This document shows, one piece after another, positions 1-9,700 of a DNA stretch of 64,000 nt; the stretch's first letter is position 1; every line of letters begins with the position of its first letter. Source of the DNA: Arenibacter palladensis (GTDB lineage Bacteria > Bacteroidota > Bacteroidia > Flavobacteriales > Flavobacteriaceae); assembly GCF_900129275.1 (NCBI RefSeq), contig NZ_FQUX01000006.1, positions 1 through 64,000 on the forward strand. Reading direction: 5' to 3'. The translations under genes were made by a program, and so were the position numbers. The notes below the pieces were generated by a model. The model did no database searches and was not told the origin of the DNA. It worked only from the letters and a program-made list of their open reading frames with translations.

Positions 1-1002
1 TCGGCGATGGCATCGAAGCTGGATTTGTCCACCCAGGCAACCGTACCCACTGCATCGGTAACCAAAACTTTATCGTTACCACCTGAGGAAATATCCTCTG
101 TTAAAATGGTACCGTTCAATATGTTTTCTGTCTGGACAGCGTCATCCGCCAATTTAGCATTGGTCACGGCATCGTCTCCTAATTTTACGGTAGTAACCGC
201 TCCATCGGCCAATTTTGCCGTTACTATGGAAAGGTCCTCCACCTTGAAAGGATCCAAGGTGGTACCCACTCCAGTTATAGTAACCTGATCGGCGATGGCA
301 TCGAAGCTGGATTTGTCCACCCAGGCCACAGTTCCTACGGCATCGGTAACCAAAACTTTATCGTTACCACCACTTAATATGTTTTCTGTTTGGACCGCAT
401 TGTCTGCCAATTTAGCATTGGTCACGGCATCGTCTCCTAATTTTACGGTAGTAACCGCTCCATCGGCCAGTTTTGCGGTTACTATGGAAAGGTCCTCCAC
501 CTTAAAGGGATCCAAAGTAGTACCTACTCCGGTTATAGTAACTTGATCGGCGATGGCATCGAAGCTGGATTTATCCACCCAGGCAACCGTACCCACTGCA
601 TCGGTAACCAAAACCTTATCGTTACCACCACTTAATATGTTTTCAGTCTGGACCGCATCGTCGGCCAATTTTGCATTGGTAACGGCATCATCACCTAATT
701 TTGATGTTACTATGGAAAGATCCTCCACTTTGAAGGGGTCTGCAACTGTACCTACTCCTGTAATTGATATTTGGTCGGCGATAGCCGTAAAGCTCGATCT
801 GTTAACCCAGACTACAGTACCAACGGCGTCCGTAACCAATACCTGGTCTACACCTCCGCTTAAAATATTTTCTGTCTGAACAGCGTCATCCGCCAATTTA
901 GCATTGGTAACAGCGTCATCCCCAATTTCCAATACCACATCACCCAACAAGGCATTTACATCTCCACTCACGTCAATGGTAGTGGATGTAATATTACCAT
1001 CA
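1..1002 (-). repeat. Coding tandem repeats with units of 76, 86 and 96 codons
   Basis: The same boundary (codons for the AIADQ motif) recurs near 775, 547, 289 and 1, so successive units are 228, 258 and 288 bp. Each longer unit equals the shorter one plus exactly 30 bp, a 10-residue insertion such as ADGAVTTVKL or NGTILTEDIS. Shared parts are nearly identical at DNA level. The array continues beyond the left edge. Confidence 0.85.
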
Positions 1003-1337
1003 CCTGTTAGACTACTCAAATCGGCATTAAAAGTTCCCCCATTCTCTAGGGTAAGTGTCAATTGATTGTTAGCGGGATTAAAACTAAAAACCTGAAGTTG
1101 CTGGCTATCCGTAGATGTTAACTCCCAAGAGCCCCCATCCCAAAAGTATATTGTTCCTGTATTTGTATTTACATAAATATCCCCAACATCTGCACCAGTA
1201 GGTGTGGTTGTTCCAGGTGCGGTGACGAGTGTACCACTCAAAACCTCACAATTACACTGGTCTTCCAAATTTACTGTGGTTTGCGCCATAGCAAATCCAG
1301 AAATTAGAAATATGATTAATAAAATCCCCTTCCTCAT
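1..1337 (-). CDS. Secreted repeat protein, 3' end outside window
   Basis: Starts at an ATG at 1337 and stays open to the window edge (about 445 codons visible, no stop seen). Residues 1-19 (MRKGILLIIFLISGFAMAQ) form a signal peptide. A short N-terminal segment follows with a GDIYVNTNTGTIYFWDGGSW motif of the kind found ahead of fibre-like repeats. From about residue 130 the protein is a tandem array built on DDAVTNAKLADDAVQTENIL-type rungs. Function is unknown. The composition (rich in A, D, T, V; no Cys after the N-terminus) suggests a beta-solenoid or fibre-like surface adhesin. It lies last in a run of minus-strand genes for secreted proteins. Whether it carries the C-terminal tail of its neighbours cannot be seen here. 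Confidence 0.85.
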   Translation of the reverse strand, partial: MRKGILLIIFLISGFAMAQTTVNLEDQCNCEVLSGTLVTAPGTTTPTGADVGDIYVNTNTGTIYFWDGGSWELTSTDSQQLQVFSFNPANNQLTLTLENGGTFNADLSSLTGDGNITSTTIDVSGDVNALLGDVVLEIGDDAVTNAKLADDAVQTENILSGGVDQVLVTDAVGTVVWVNRSSFTAIADQISITGVGTVADPFKVEDLSIVTSKLGDDAVTNAKLADDAVQTENILSGGNDKVLVTDAVGTVAWVDKSSFDAIADQVTITGVGTTLDPFKVEDLSIVTAKLADGAVTTVKLGDDAVTNAKLADNAVQTENILSGGNDKVLVTDAVGTVAWVDKSSFDAIADQVTITGVGTTLDPFKVEDLSIVTAKLADGAVTTVKLGDDAVTNAKLADDAVQTENILNGTILTEDISSGGNDKVLVTDAVGTVAWVDKSSFDAIA

Positions 1338-2089
1338 GGTATATACTTTACTTAAGTTGGTCATTGTTGGTGTGGTTTAATATTCGAAAATGCTCAAAAC
1401 TGCTGTAATTGAACTAAACCGATTTATAACACCCTACAAAATTAGCCGTATACATGGCAGTGAGAAATAAATGTTGTGTAACGCTATATTTGTACTGTCT
1501 ATACATGGATAATTGAGGTTTTGATTTATCTTAAAGCCTATTTTCGAGGGATATCACTCGTCGATTATCCCAATAATAGCAACACTTGCCGAAATTCAAC
1601 TGTAAGAAAAATCTGTGGATAGAGCGGCTTTAAATCGGGGAAAATTCACCAATACTTTAAAAACCTTGGGGTTAAATTTAGATAGATTTTCATGGTGTTA
1701 TCCTCTTTGAAAAACGAAAATTACCCACTCTGGAAAGTTTAATGAAACATATGGAAAGTAATACAATGAAGAATACCCAAAAACCATCAATAAACTAACT
1801 TACAATACTTTATATATTTTATTTTAGAAACACTTGAGAGAAATATATAAGCTGAATCCAGATCATTTGATTTCGAAAATCCTGTTTAGGAAAAAACAAT
1901 TCTACATATATGCTTTCCCAATCTCATCACTGCCAGGGATGCCTGTTTTTTTTTAAGGAATATAATGCTACAGACCATCTAGTTTTAATGAATGTCATTT
2001 ATCGACTTTCAACCTGCACATTGATACTTGTCTAATTATTGGTTTGTGGAAGTCTCTACTTAATAAACTGTTGTAAAACAATCAAAAAA
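1338..2089. other. Gene-free AT-rich stretch
   Basis: About 750 bp between the repeat protein and the 1494-residue protein. I see no convincing ORF, RNA gene or strong intrinsic terminator. The part nearest 1337 should hold the promoter of the repeat-protein gene, but no clear TAnnTTTG box was found. A 13-bp element at 2052-2064 recurs inverted at 6573-6585. Confidence 0.6.
2052..2064 (+). repeat. Left copy of 13-bp inverted repeat
   Basis: GTCTCTACTTAAT on plus. The exact reverse complement is at 6573-6585, so the pair brackets the whole 1494-residue gene. Confidence 0.6.
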
Positions 2090-5000
2090 TCAAATTGGTT
2101 TGACCCTATACGTAATTCTTCTGTTGGTGATAAGGGTGTAGCCCTTAATCACACTTTTGGGAGAAAACTCTGAGGTAGAATTGGCAAGAGTAGCCGTTGA
2201 TGTTAAAAAATTCCCTATTACTACACCGGGAGGCAATGGAATAGTAAACTTGAACCTATTGGTATTGTCCGTATTTCCATCCAAGTCCGTATAAGGCGAT
2301 GTACCAGATTCAGCATCAGCCCCACTGCCCTCCACCACGGTAGCCAAATAGGTCTGACCCTCACCATAATCGGTAGACTTGACCAATTGATTGTCCCCTG
2401 CAGTAGCACTTCCTTGATTTATATCGGTCAAGAATAATTCTATGATTGCCCCTGGCCTGGCCCAACCTTCTACTACCATATTGGTACCAGCGGCGTAGGC
2501 GGCCGAAATAATTGGGAAGTTGATTAACCCATTGGGACCATTATCCCCATCACCATTATCGTTAAGTGTTACCCCATCACCGTTCATATTGGATGCATCC
2601 AAATCTATACCCAGAGAAGGAGACCTTTGGCCATTGTTATATATGGAATTTTGGGAAATCAATACTCCTGATACATTATTGGCAACTACGATTCCTTCCC
2701 CTTGGTTGCTGTGAATAAGGTTTCTAAAAACAGTGGCATTGGATGCTTTTAAACGAATACCGGAATCATCGAATATTCCTCCGCCGCAGGCGATACTGTT
2801 AATTCCATTATTGGTAATGGTATTTTCGGTAATCATAAGTCCCGCATTATAATTATCTCCTTCAATGCCTATTCCAGCTGCCTCATTGATCAAATTGTAC
2901 CTAATTACCACTCCGCTACCATTCATTAACAATATATTGTCTGTGCAGCTGTCATTGGCCCCATTTCTATAGAAATGGTTGTATTCCACAACCGTAGCGG
3001 TACCACCATCCACCTTTAGGGCAGCCAAATTGGATCCGCTCAGAAAATTTCGGGAAATAGTGGCCGCACCATTTTTAGTCTCCACGGCATATTCCAAATT
3101 ACCGGATTTAACACCAAGAGCATTAACCCCAAGTAAATTTTCATATAGAAACGCGGTGCCCGCATTTACTTGTATGGCCGATTTGTCATTGTTGTAAACA
3201 GCAAGGTTCCTTAAGGTTGCTCCAACCCCTTCCAATCTAAAAAGTTCCTTAGTCTCCCCATGAACCTGGATTTCGGGTAGATTATAGACCGGCAGTGACG
3301 CTGCGGAAATACCCACAGAAGAACCCCCATTCCCAACGGTCCCTAAATTGGTATCACCGGTATAAGCAGTTTGCGTCCTGCCATCAATTACAGTATTGGT
3401 TCCTATTATTTTTGAAAGTTGATTTCCGTCGGAGATAGAAATATTAAAGTACCCGCTGGCAAAATTGGCATCTGCCGCTCTGCCCAATGGATCCGATGTC
3501 GGCGGAATCATAAAAATGGAAGTCTCCTCCCCTGTCAGTGGATTGAAAATGGCATTAGCCTCTATATCCAAACCTATCTCATTTAAATTATTGGAATTGA
3601 CTATAAATTGTTCCAAGGAGCCCTGCCCAAATTGATTGGTGTTGACAATCGTATTAAAGTTGAACCCAAAATCTATACCTACAACCCCATCACCTGCTAC
3701 GGAGACCGTTGAAACACTCTGGGCATTATTTATTACTCCCAAAGCAACATCCTGTTGTGCGGCCGGGTTGGCTCCTCCCACCTCATCAGTCACCTCTATC
3801 AAGGAAGAAGGACCACGATATTTCCTAAAAGTTTGTACGGGATAACAAGTAGAACAATTGAGACCGCCCCTATTGGATTTAACAGTTGAATTGACCGCTT
3901 TTATACGATACGCCCCATCTGCCATTCCTCCAAAGGAATAATACCCATTAATATCCGTTGTTTTTCTCTGGATAAAAGTACCTGCAGCATTAAAAAGTTC
4001 CACTATGGCACCAGAAACTCCCAACCCCCCGGAAGTTACCCTATTCCTGCCCGGCCCACCTGGATAATTAACATCTTCAAAAACGGTTCCAGCAATTAAA
4101 TTGGAGGGTACCTTGAGCACTACTGCAGCAGAAATCACAAAATCCTGCCCTACATTGACGTTGGCAGTTACCTGACTATCCGATGGTAGTATATACGAAG
4201 ATATATCATAGGTATCCAAATCTACACCATGGGAAGTTGAAGAATTATATATTGGCAAAACGGTATTATCGAAAATAGTGGAATTATAGGCATTGTTGCC
4301 AGTTTGACCGCCGTCTCCCGATAGTATATAGGTTGTTCCTGATTGATTGGTTACCGAAAGTCGCTCAGGATTCGTGGATCCAGAACTAGATCCATCCAAA
4401 TTGGGGTCTCCCTCCCAGGACAAAAATGTGGCTTTGGCCCCAGAACCGGCAATGGCATAGAATGAATCCAAGGTAAAGGAGGTACCTGCATTACTAAGAC
4501 CGTCAAAACCTTGATATAGATTAATGTTAACGGCTGGCAAGGAAGGATCTTCATAAAACACGATCAAAGTCCAGCCCCCAAGTACCGTAGCTGTTGAGCA
4601 GTAATTACCGGTATTATCTATGTTTAGGCCACTAAAATCGTAGGTATTGGTAGATGGATTGGGAATTCCCTTTACAATGTTGGTCACATCACTGACATAG
4701 CCGTAAAAGTTCCTATTGGTCAAAGTGGTCTGGTACAAATAATTGGCAGAAACGTTCTGGCCCTCAAAGATTACATCCGGATCACGTACACTATTGGAAT
4801 GTGCCCAATACAAATAAGCCCTTTCCACAGTTGCCGTAGCCGGAATAGGAGAGATTAAGGTATTGGATGAGGAGTTTGTTATGAGACAGGCGTTGCCACT
4901 ATTGCTTTGAGTTCTTAATGTTCCCCCTGTAGTGGAATAGTCAAAGTACCCATCGAACTCCTGAAAAAGTGTCAAAGGGTCATTGGCCAAAATCTGGGTA

Positions 5001-6574
5001 TTGATGGTTCCTGTTCCGGTATCCGAATAATTGATGGTACCATAGGACGCTGTAGCCCCTGTAAACCTAATGGTGAAATCTTCGGCAGTTTCCGGGATTC
5101 CATCATTAATTATAGGTACCGAAATAGTCTGCACATTGCCCAACTGACCGTTAAAGGTCAAAGTCCCGGCGGTTGCGGTATAATCGCTTCCAGCCAAAGC
5201 GGAACCGTTCACTGTTTCAAAATTAACAGTAAAAGGCACATGAATAAAACTGAACAAAAAAGAATATCCGTGGCGTACACGTGTCTGGGTTACCGTAAAA
5301 ACAGCATTACCAACTGTTTCATCAAAAGAAATGTCATTTATTACTATTTTGGGACCTTCAACAACACATTTTATGGCAGCCTGCCACCCAGTTCCAGTGG
5401 TACTCCCATTAGAGGTGAACCTAAAAGTTAAACAGCCTCCTGCACCGTATGGAGAATCAATTGAGGTAGGAATATTATTGTTGTCGTAGACTCCAATTGG
5501 CGTACCCGTTGCCGTGGTGCCACCATAAACATAGAGTATATCGCCAACGGCAACATCAAAACTTGTAAAATCCACACTAATATAATTATTGGACGTGTCC
5601 GGGCAAATGGTATGGACCCTACTCTCATTATTGCTGTAATTCCCACCAACACTTCCAGAATCAAAGAAAACGGCATTACAGGTATTGGTCGTTGCCCCAT
5701 TGGTAATTATGAGGGCATCATTATCCAAAATAGTTCCCGTGCCTATATCGGTAATATCTACTGTAGATAGGGATTTTCCTGTAAAACTAACAGTAAATAT
5801 CTCCAAATCCTCCACTACGGTATCATCTAAAATATTTATGGTGATAGTCCTTGTAACCCCCGAGGTGCCTGTAAAACTTAAAGTTCCTGTCTTGGCCGTA
5901 TAATCACTCCCGGCTGTAGCTGTACCGTTATTGGTAGTGTAGTTTACCGTAAATGCTGAAGCATTGGAACCTGTATGGGTTACGGTAAAAGAAGCCGTTC
6001 CTGCATTTTCATTTACAGATACATCGTTAATGGTCATAATAGGGCCAAAGGTGGCAGTGAACTGTACATTATCTATGTAGAAGTAGTCACTACCGTCCCA
6101 ATCCCCGCTTCCGGTAATAAATCGTATGGAGGAAGATGCTGATATTTGACTAGTAGTTAAATTATAGGAAATGGAACCTATTCCATCGTTATTTAAGGTT
6201 GAAACTGTCTGCCAAGTTGATCCATTCCACAATTGCACCAATAAGGTTTCCCCTCCCCTGCTGGATCCATTATAATCGAAAGTAAGCGTAACCGTACCGG
6301 CGCCCGCCAAATTAAGATTCCTTTGGATGGTCTCATCCGTTAAACGCCTAAAACGTAATTGGCTACTATTGATCCTTATATTTCCGCCGGAAACACTGTT
6401 ATCATCATTGCTTTCGGTCCAACTGGAAGAAAAATTGTTGGTCCCATTGTTGTTGGAATAGGATGATGAATTAAAATTATCCAAATAGGTTTGTTGCCCT
6501 GACATTTGGGCAAAGCAGAAGAACACCATAAAAAGAACAGGTATTCTTTTTTGAAGGCAAATCCTTGTTATCAT
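2090..6574 (-). CDS. Large secreted Calx-beta/CUB/beta-helix protein (1494 aa)
   Basis: Signal peptide at about 1-26. Residues 27-178 form a beta-rich jelly-roll-like region ending in a DNVQF motif. Then come a Calx-beta domain (about 180-288, with NNGTATAGSDYT), a CUB-like domain (about 289-405), a second Calx-beta (about 410-530), a DUF3344-like domain (about 535-835), an SdrD_B-like domain (about 836-905) and a right-handed beta-helix region (about 1090-1330). The protein ends in a short tail, ITNRRITYRVKPI. From the second Calx-beta onward it is closely similar to the 1777-residue neighbour, so the two are tandem paralogues. Likely a cell-surface or secreted adhesin. The export route is inferred: the tail is shared with two neighbours but is not a T9SS type A or B domain that I recognise. 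Confidence 0.9.
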   Translation of the reverse strand: MITRICLQKRIPVLFMVFFCFAQMSGQQTYLDNFNSSSYSNNNGTNNFSSSWTESNDDNSVSGGNIRINSSQLRFRRLTDETIQRNLNLAGAGTVTLTFDYNGSSRGGETLLVQLWNGSTWQTVSTLNNDGIGSISYNLTTSQISASSSIRFITGSGDWDGSDYFYIDNVQFTATFGPIMTINDVSVNENAGTASFTVTHTGSNASAFTVNYTTNNGTATAGSDYTAKTGTLSFTGTSGVTRTITINILDDTVVEDLEIFTVSFTGKSLSTVDITDIGTGTILDNDALIITNGATTNTCNAVFFDSGSVGGNYSNNESRVHTICPDTSNNYISVDFTSFDVAVGDILYVYGGTTATGTPIGVYDNNNIPTSIDSPYGAGGCLTFRFTSNGSTTGTGWQAAIKCVVEGPKIVINDISFDETVGNAVFTVTQTRVRHGYSFLFSFIHVPFTVNFETVNGSALAGSDYTATAGTLTFNGQLGNVQTISVPIINDGIPETAEDFTIRFTGATASYGTINYSDTGTGTINTQILANDPLTLFQEFDGYFDYSTTGGTLRTQSNSGNACLITNSSSNTLISPIPATATVERAYLYWAHSNSVRDPDVIFEGQNVSANYLYQTTLTNRNFYGYVSDVTNIVKGIPNPSTNTYDFSGLNIDNTGNYCSTATVLGGWTLIVFYEDPSLPAVNINLYQGFDGLSNAGTSFTLDSFYAIAGSGAKATFLSWEGDPNLDGSSSGSTNPERLSVTNQSGTTYILSGDGGQTGNNAYNSTIFDNTVLPIYNSSTSHGVDLDTYDISSYILPSDSQVTANVNVGQDFVISAAVVLKVPSNLIAGTVFEDVNYPGGPGRNRVTSGGLGVSGAIVELFNAAGTFIQRKTTDINGYYSFGGMADGAYRIKAVNSTVKSNRGGLNCSTCYPVQTFRKYRGPSSLIEVTDEVGGANPAAQQDVALGVINNAQSVSTVSVAGDGVVGIDFGFNFNTIVNTNQFGQGSLEQFIVNSNNLNEIGLDIEANAIFNPLTGEETSIFMIPPTSDPLGRAADANFASGYFNISISDGNQLSKIIGTNTVIDGRTQTAYTGDTNLGTVGNGGSSVGISAASLPVYNLPEIQVHGETKELFRLEGVGATLRNLAVYNNDKSAIQVNAGTAFLYENLLGVNALGVKSGNLEYAVETKNGAATISRNFLSGSNLAALKVDGGTATVVEYNHFYRNGANDSCTDNILLMNGSGVVIRYNLINEAAGIGIEGDNYNAGLMITENTITNNGINSIACGGGIFDDSGIRLKASNATVFRNLIHSNQGEGIVVANNVSGVLISQNSIYNNGQRSPSLGIDLDASNMNGDGVTLNDNGDGDNGPNGLINFPIISAAYAAGTNMVVEGWARPGAIIELFLTDINQGSATAGDNQLVKSTDYGEGQTYLATVVEGSGADAESGTSPYTDLDGNTDNTNRFKFTIPLPPGVVIGNFLTSTATLANSTSEFSPKSVIKGYTLITNRRITYRVKPI

Positions 6575-6585
6575 TAAGTAGAGAC
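6573..6585 (-). repeat. Right copy of 13-bp inverted repeat
   Basis: Reads GTCTCTACTTAAT on minus and runs into the start codon (6574-6572) of the 1494-residue gene. Its inverted partner is at 2052-2064. Confidence 0.6.
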
Positions 6586-6606
6586 GATCCTAAGAGATCA
6601 ACATAT

Positions 6607-6614
6607 CAAATGTA
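6607..6614 (-). promoter_or_regulatory. Candidate -7 box for the 1494-aa gene
   Basis: TACATTTG on minus fits the Bacteroidota TAnnTTTG box and would start transcription about 25 nt ahead of the ATG at 6574. No good TTTG element lies at the usual distance upstream, so the call is tentative. The box lies outside the 13-bp inverted repeat. Confidence 0.4.
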
Positions 6615-6766
6615 TTCCAAGAAAAGATGCAAGTTTTGAAAATGTTGTGTACCTAACAAATATAAATGCCAAAGATTAAAATTACGACATCTTCAAAATT
6701 GAAAGCAGGCATTTTTGCCATTTAAAAGCACTTATAAGAATGTACTATTGCCCATCTTGACAACCC

Positions 6767-9700
6767 TCAATTCTTTTTAACCCTGTAAGTAATTCGTCTA
6801 TTGGTAATTACAGTATATCCTTTTATAATACTCTGTGGTGAAAATTCTGAGGTTGAATTTGAAATAGTGGCGGTCGCAGTTATAAAGTCTCCCTTCTCTA
6901 CACCCGGTGGAAGTGGAATTGAAACCTTAAACCTATTGGTGTTGTCGGTATTACCATCCAAATCTGTATAGGAAGATGTACCTGATCGGGTATCCGAACC
7001 ACTGCCTTCTACGACCGTTGCCAAATAAATCTGGCCCTCACCGTAATCCGTAGTCATTCCCAATTGGTTATCCCCTGCAGTGGCACTTCCTTCGTTTATA
7101 TCGGTCAAAAACAATTCTATAATTGCCCCTGGCCGTGCCCAACCTTCAACTATTAAATTGGTGCCGGTTGCATAGGCCGCTTCAATAATGGGAAAATTCA
7201 GCAAGTTATTTGGGCCATTATCCCCATCGCCGGAATCGTTTAGGGTTACACCATCACCATTCTCTTTGGAAGCATCCAAATCAATACCTAGGGATGGTGA
7301 CCTTTGGCCATTATTATATATGGAATTTTGAGAAATCAAGATACCTGAAACATCTTCGGCCACCACGATTCCCTCTCCATGATTGCCGTGAATTACATTC
7401 CTATAAACAGTAGCATCTGCTGCCTTTAAACGAATACCGGAATCATCGAATACTCCCCCACCGCAGGCATTGTTATTTACACCATTATTGGTAATGGTAT
7501 TTTCAGTGATCATCAATCCTGCAGCATAGTCATCTCCTTCAATCCCTATTCCTGCAGCTTCGTTGATCAAATTGTAACGAATTGTAATCCCACTACCACC
7601 CTCAATTAAAATATTATCGGAACAGGTATCGTTTGCCCCATTACTATAAAAATGGTTGTATTCCATGACAGTAGATGTTCCCCCATCCAAATGAACTGCG
7701 GCCACATTTGAACCACTTAAATAATTTCTAGCAATAGTTGTTGCCCCATCCTTGATTTCCACTGCATATTCCAAGTTACCGGATTTTGCTCCCAGGGCAT
7801 TTACCCCGAGCAAATTCTCATATAGAAAAGCGGTACCGGAATTTACCTGAATTGCCGATTTATCATCCGTATATATAGCCAAATTACGCAGGGTAGCACT
7901 ATTCCCTTCCAATCTAAAAAGTTCCATGGAGTCACCACGAACCTGAATTTCCGGTAAGTTATAATCGGGAAGTACTGCAGCTGCAATACCTACAGTGGTA
8001 CCCCCATCCCCTATGGTTCCCGAGTTACTATCACCCGAATAGGCGGTTTGTGTCCTACCATCAATAATGGTATTGGTTCCCGTTATTACTGATAACTGGT
8101 AGGCATCAGTGATATTAATATCAAAATACCCGCTGGCAAAATTGGCATCGGCGGTTCTACCCAATGCATCTGATGTTGGAGGTATCATAAATATGGAGGT
8201 GTCTTCCCCAGCTGCCGGGTCAAATATAGAATTGGCCTCAATATCCAAACCTGTTTCATTTAGGTTATTGGAATTGACTATAAATTGTTCCAAGGAACCT
8301 TGTCCGAATTCGTTGGTGTTTACTATGGTATTGAAATTGAAACCAAAATCGATGCCTACAACACCATCTCCTGAAACAGAGACCGTTGACACGCTCTGGG
8401 CATTGTTTATGACCCCCAAAGCAACATCCTGTTGTGCAGCCGGATTTGCGCCTCCCACCTCATCCGTCACGTCTATTAATGAGGAAGGGCCACGATATTT
8501 TCTAAAAGTTTGTATAGGGTAACAAGTAGAGCAGTTGAGTCCACCCCTATTTGATCGCACTGTAGAGTTAACGGCTTTTATGCGGTAGTCCCCATCGGCC
8601 ATCCCCCCAAAGGAATAATACCCATTAATGTCGGTAGTCTTTCTTTGAACAAAATTACCAGCGGAATCAAAGAGCTCAACTACGGCTCCTGATACTGCCA
8701 ATCCCCCAGAAGAAATTCGGTCCCTACCAGGCCCTCCTGGATAATTCACATCCTCAAAAACCCTACCGGCAATTAGATTGGAGGGTACCTTAATAACCAC
8801 TGCGGCCGAAATTACAAAATCCTGACCCACGTCCACATTGGCGGTAACCTGAGTATCCGATGGTTGTATATATGTTGATATATCATAAGTATCCAAATCT
8901 ACACCATAAGAATTTGCCGTATTATACACCGGACTTACAGTATTGTCGTATATGGTGGAATTATAGGCATTGTTCCCTGGTTGCCCTCCATCCCCGGTAA
9001 GTACATAAGTAGTACCCGATTGATTGGTGATGGATAGTTCTTCCGGGTTACTGGAACCAGAACTGGAACCGTCTAGGTTGGGATCTCCTTCCCAAGATAA
9101 AAAAGAAGCTTTTGCCCCAGAACCTGCTATGGCAAAGAAAGAATCCAAGGTAAAGGAGGTCCCTGAGTTACTTAGACCATCAAAGCCTTGGTACAAATTA
9201 ATATTTACAGCAGGCAAAGAGGGATCTTCATAAAACACTATTAGCGTCCATCCCCCAAGTACCGTAGCTGTGGAACAGTAATTTCCAGTATTATCTATGT
9301 CCAAATCGCTAAAGTCATAGGTATTTGTGGACGGATTGGCAATCCCCTGTACTATACTGGTTACATCACTTACATACCCATAAAAATTACGGTTGGTCAG
9401 TGTAGTCTGGTATAAATAATTGGCAGATACGTTTTGCCCTTCAAAGGTTACGTCAGGGTCCCTGACCGTATTGGAATGCGCCCAATATAAATAAGCCCTT
9501 TCCACCGTGGCCGATGCTGGTATGGGAGAAACCAATGTATTGGAAGAGGAGCTTGTTATGGCACAAGCATTACCGCTGTTACTTTGCGTTCTCAGCGTAC
9601 CACCTGTAGTTGAATAATCATAATACCCATCGAATTCTTGGAATAATGTCAAAGGATCATTGGCCAAGATCTGCGTATTGATAGTTCCCGTTCCGGTATC

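Noticed and set aside
7-879. Three plus-strand frames of 83-108 codons in the repeat region at the left edge
   Set aside because: They are complements of the minus-strand repeat gene starting at 1337, which has a signal peptide and a continuous frame.
1338-2089. Possible hidden small RNA or gene in the 750-bp gap
   Set aside because: No ORF with start signals, no convincing stem with a T-run, and no tRNA-like fold could be found by reading.
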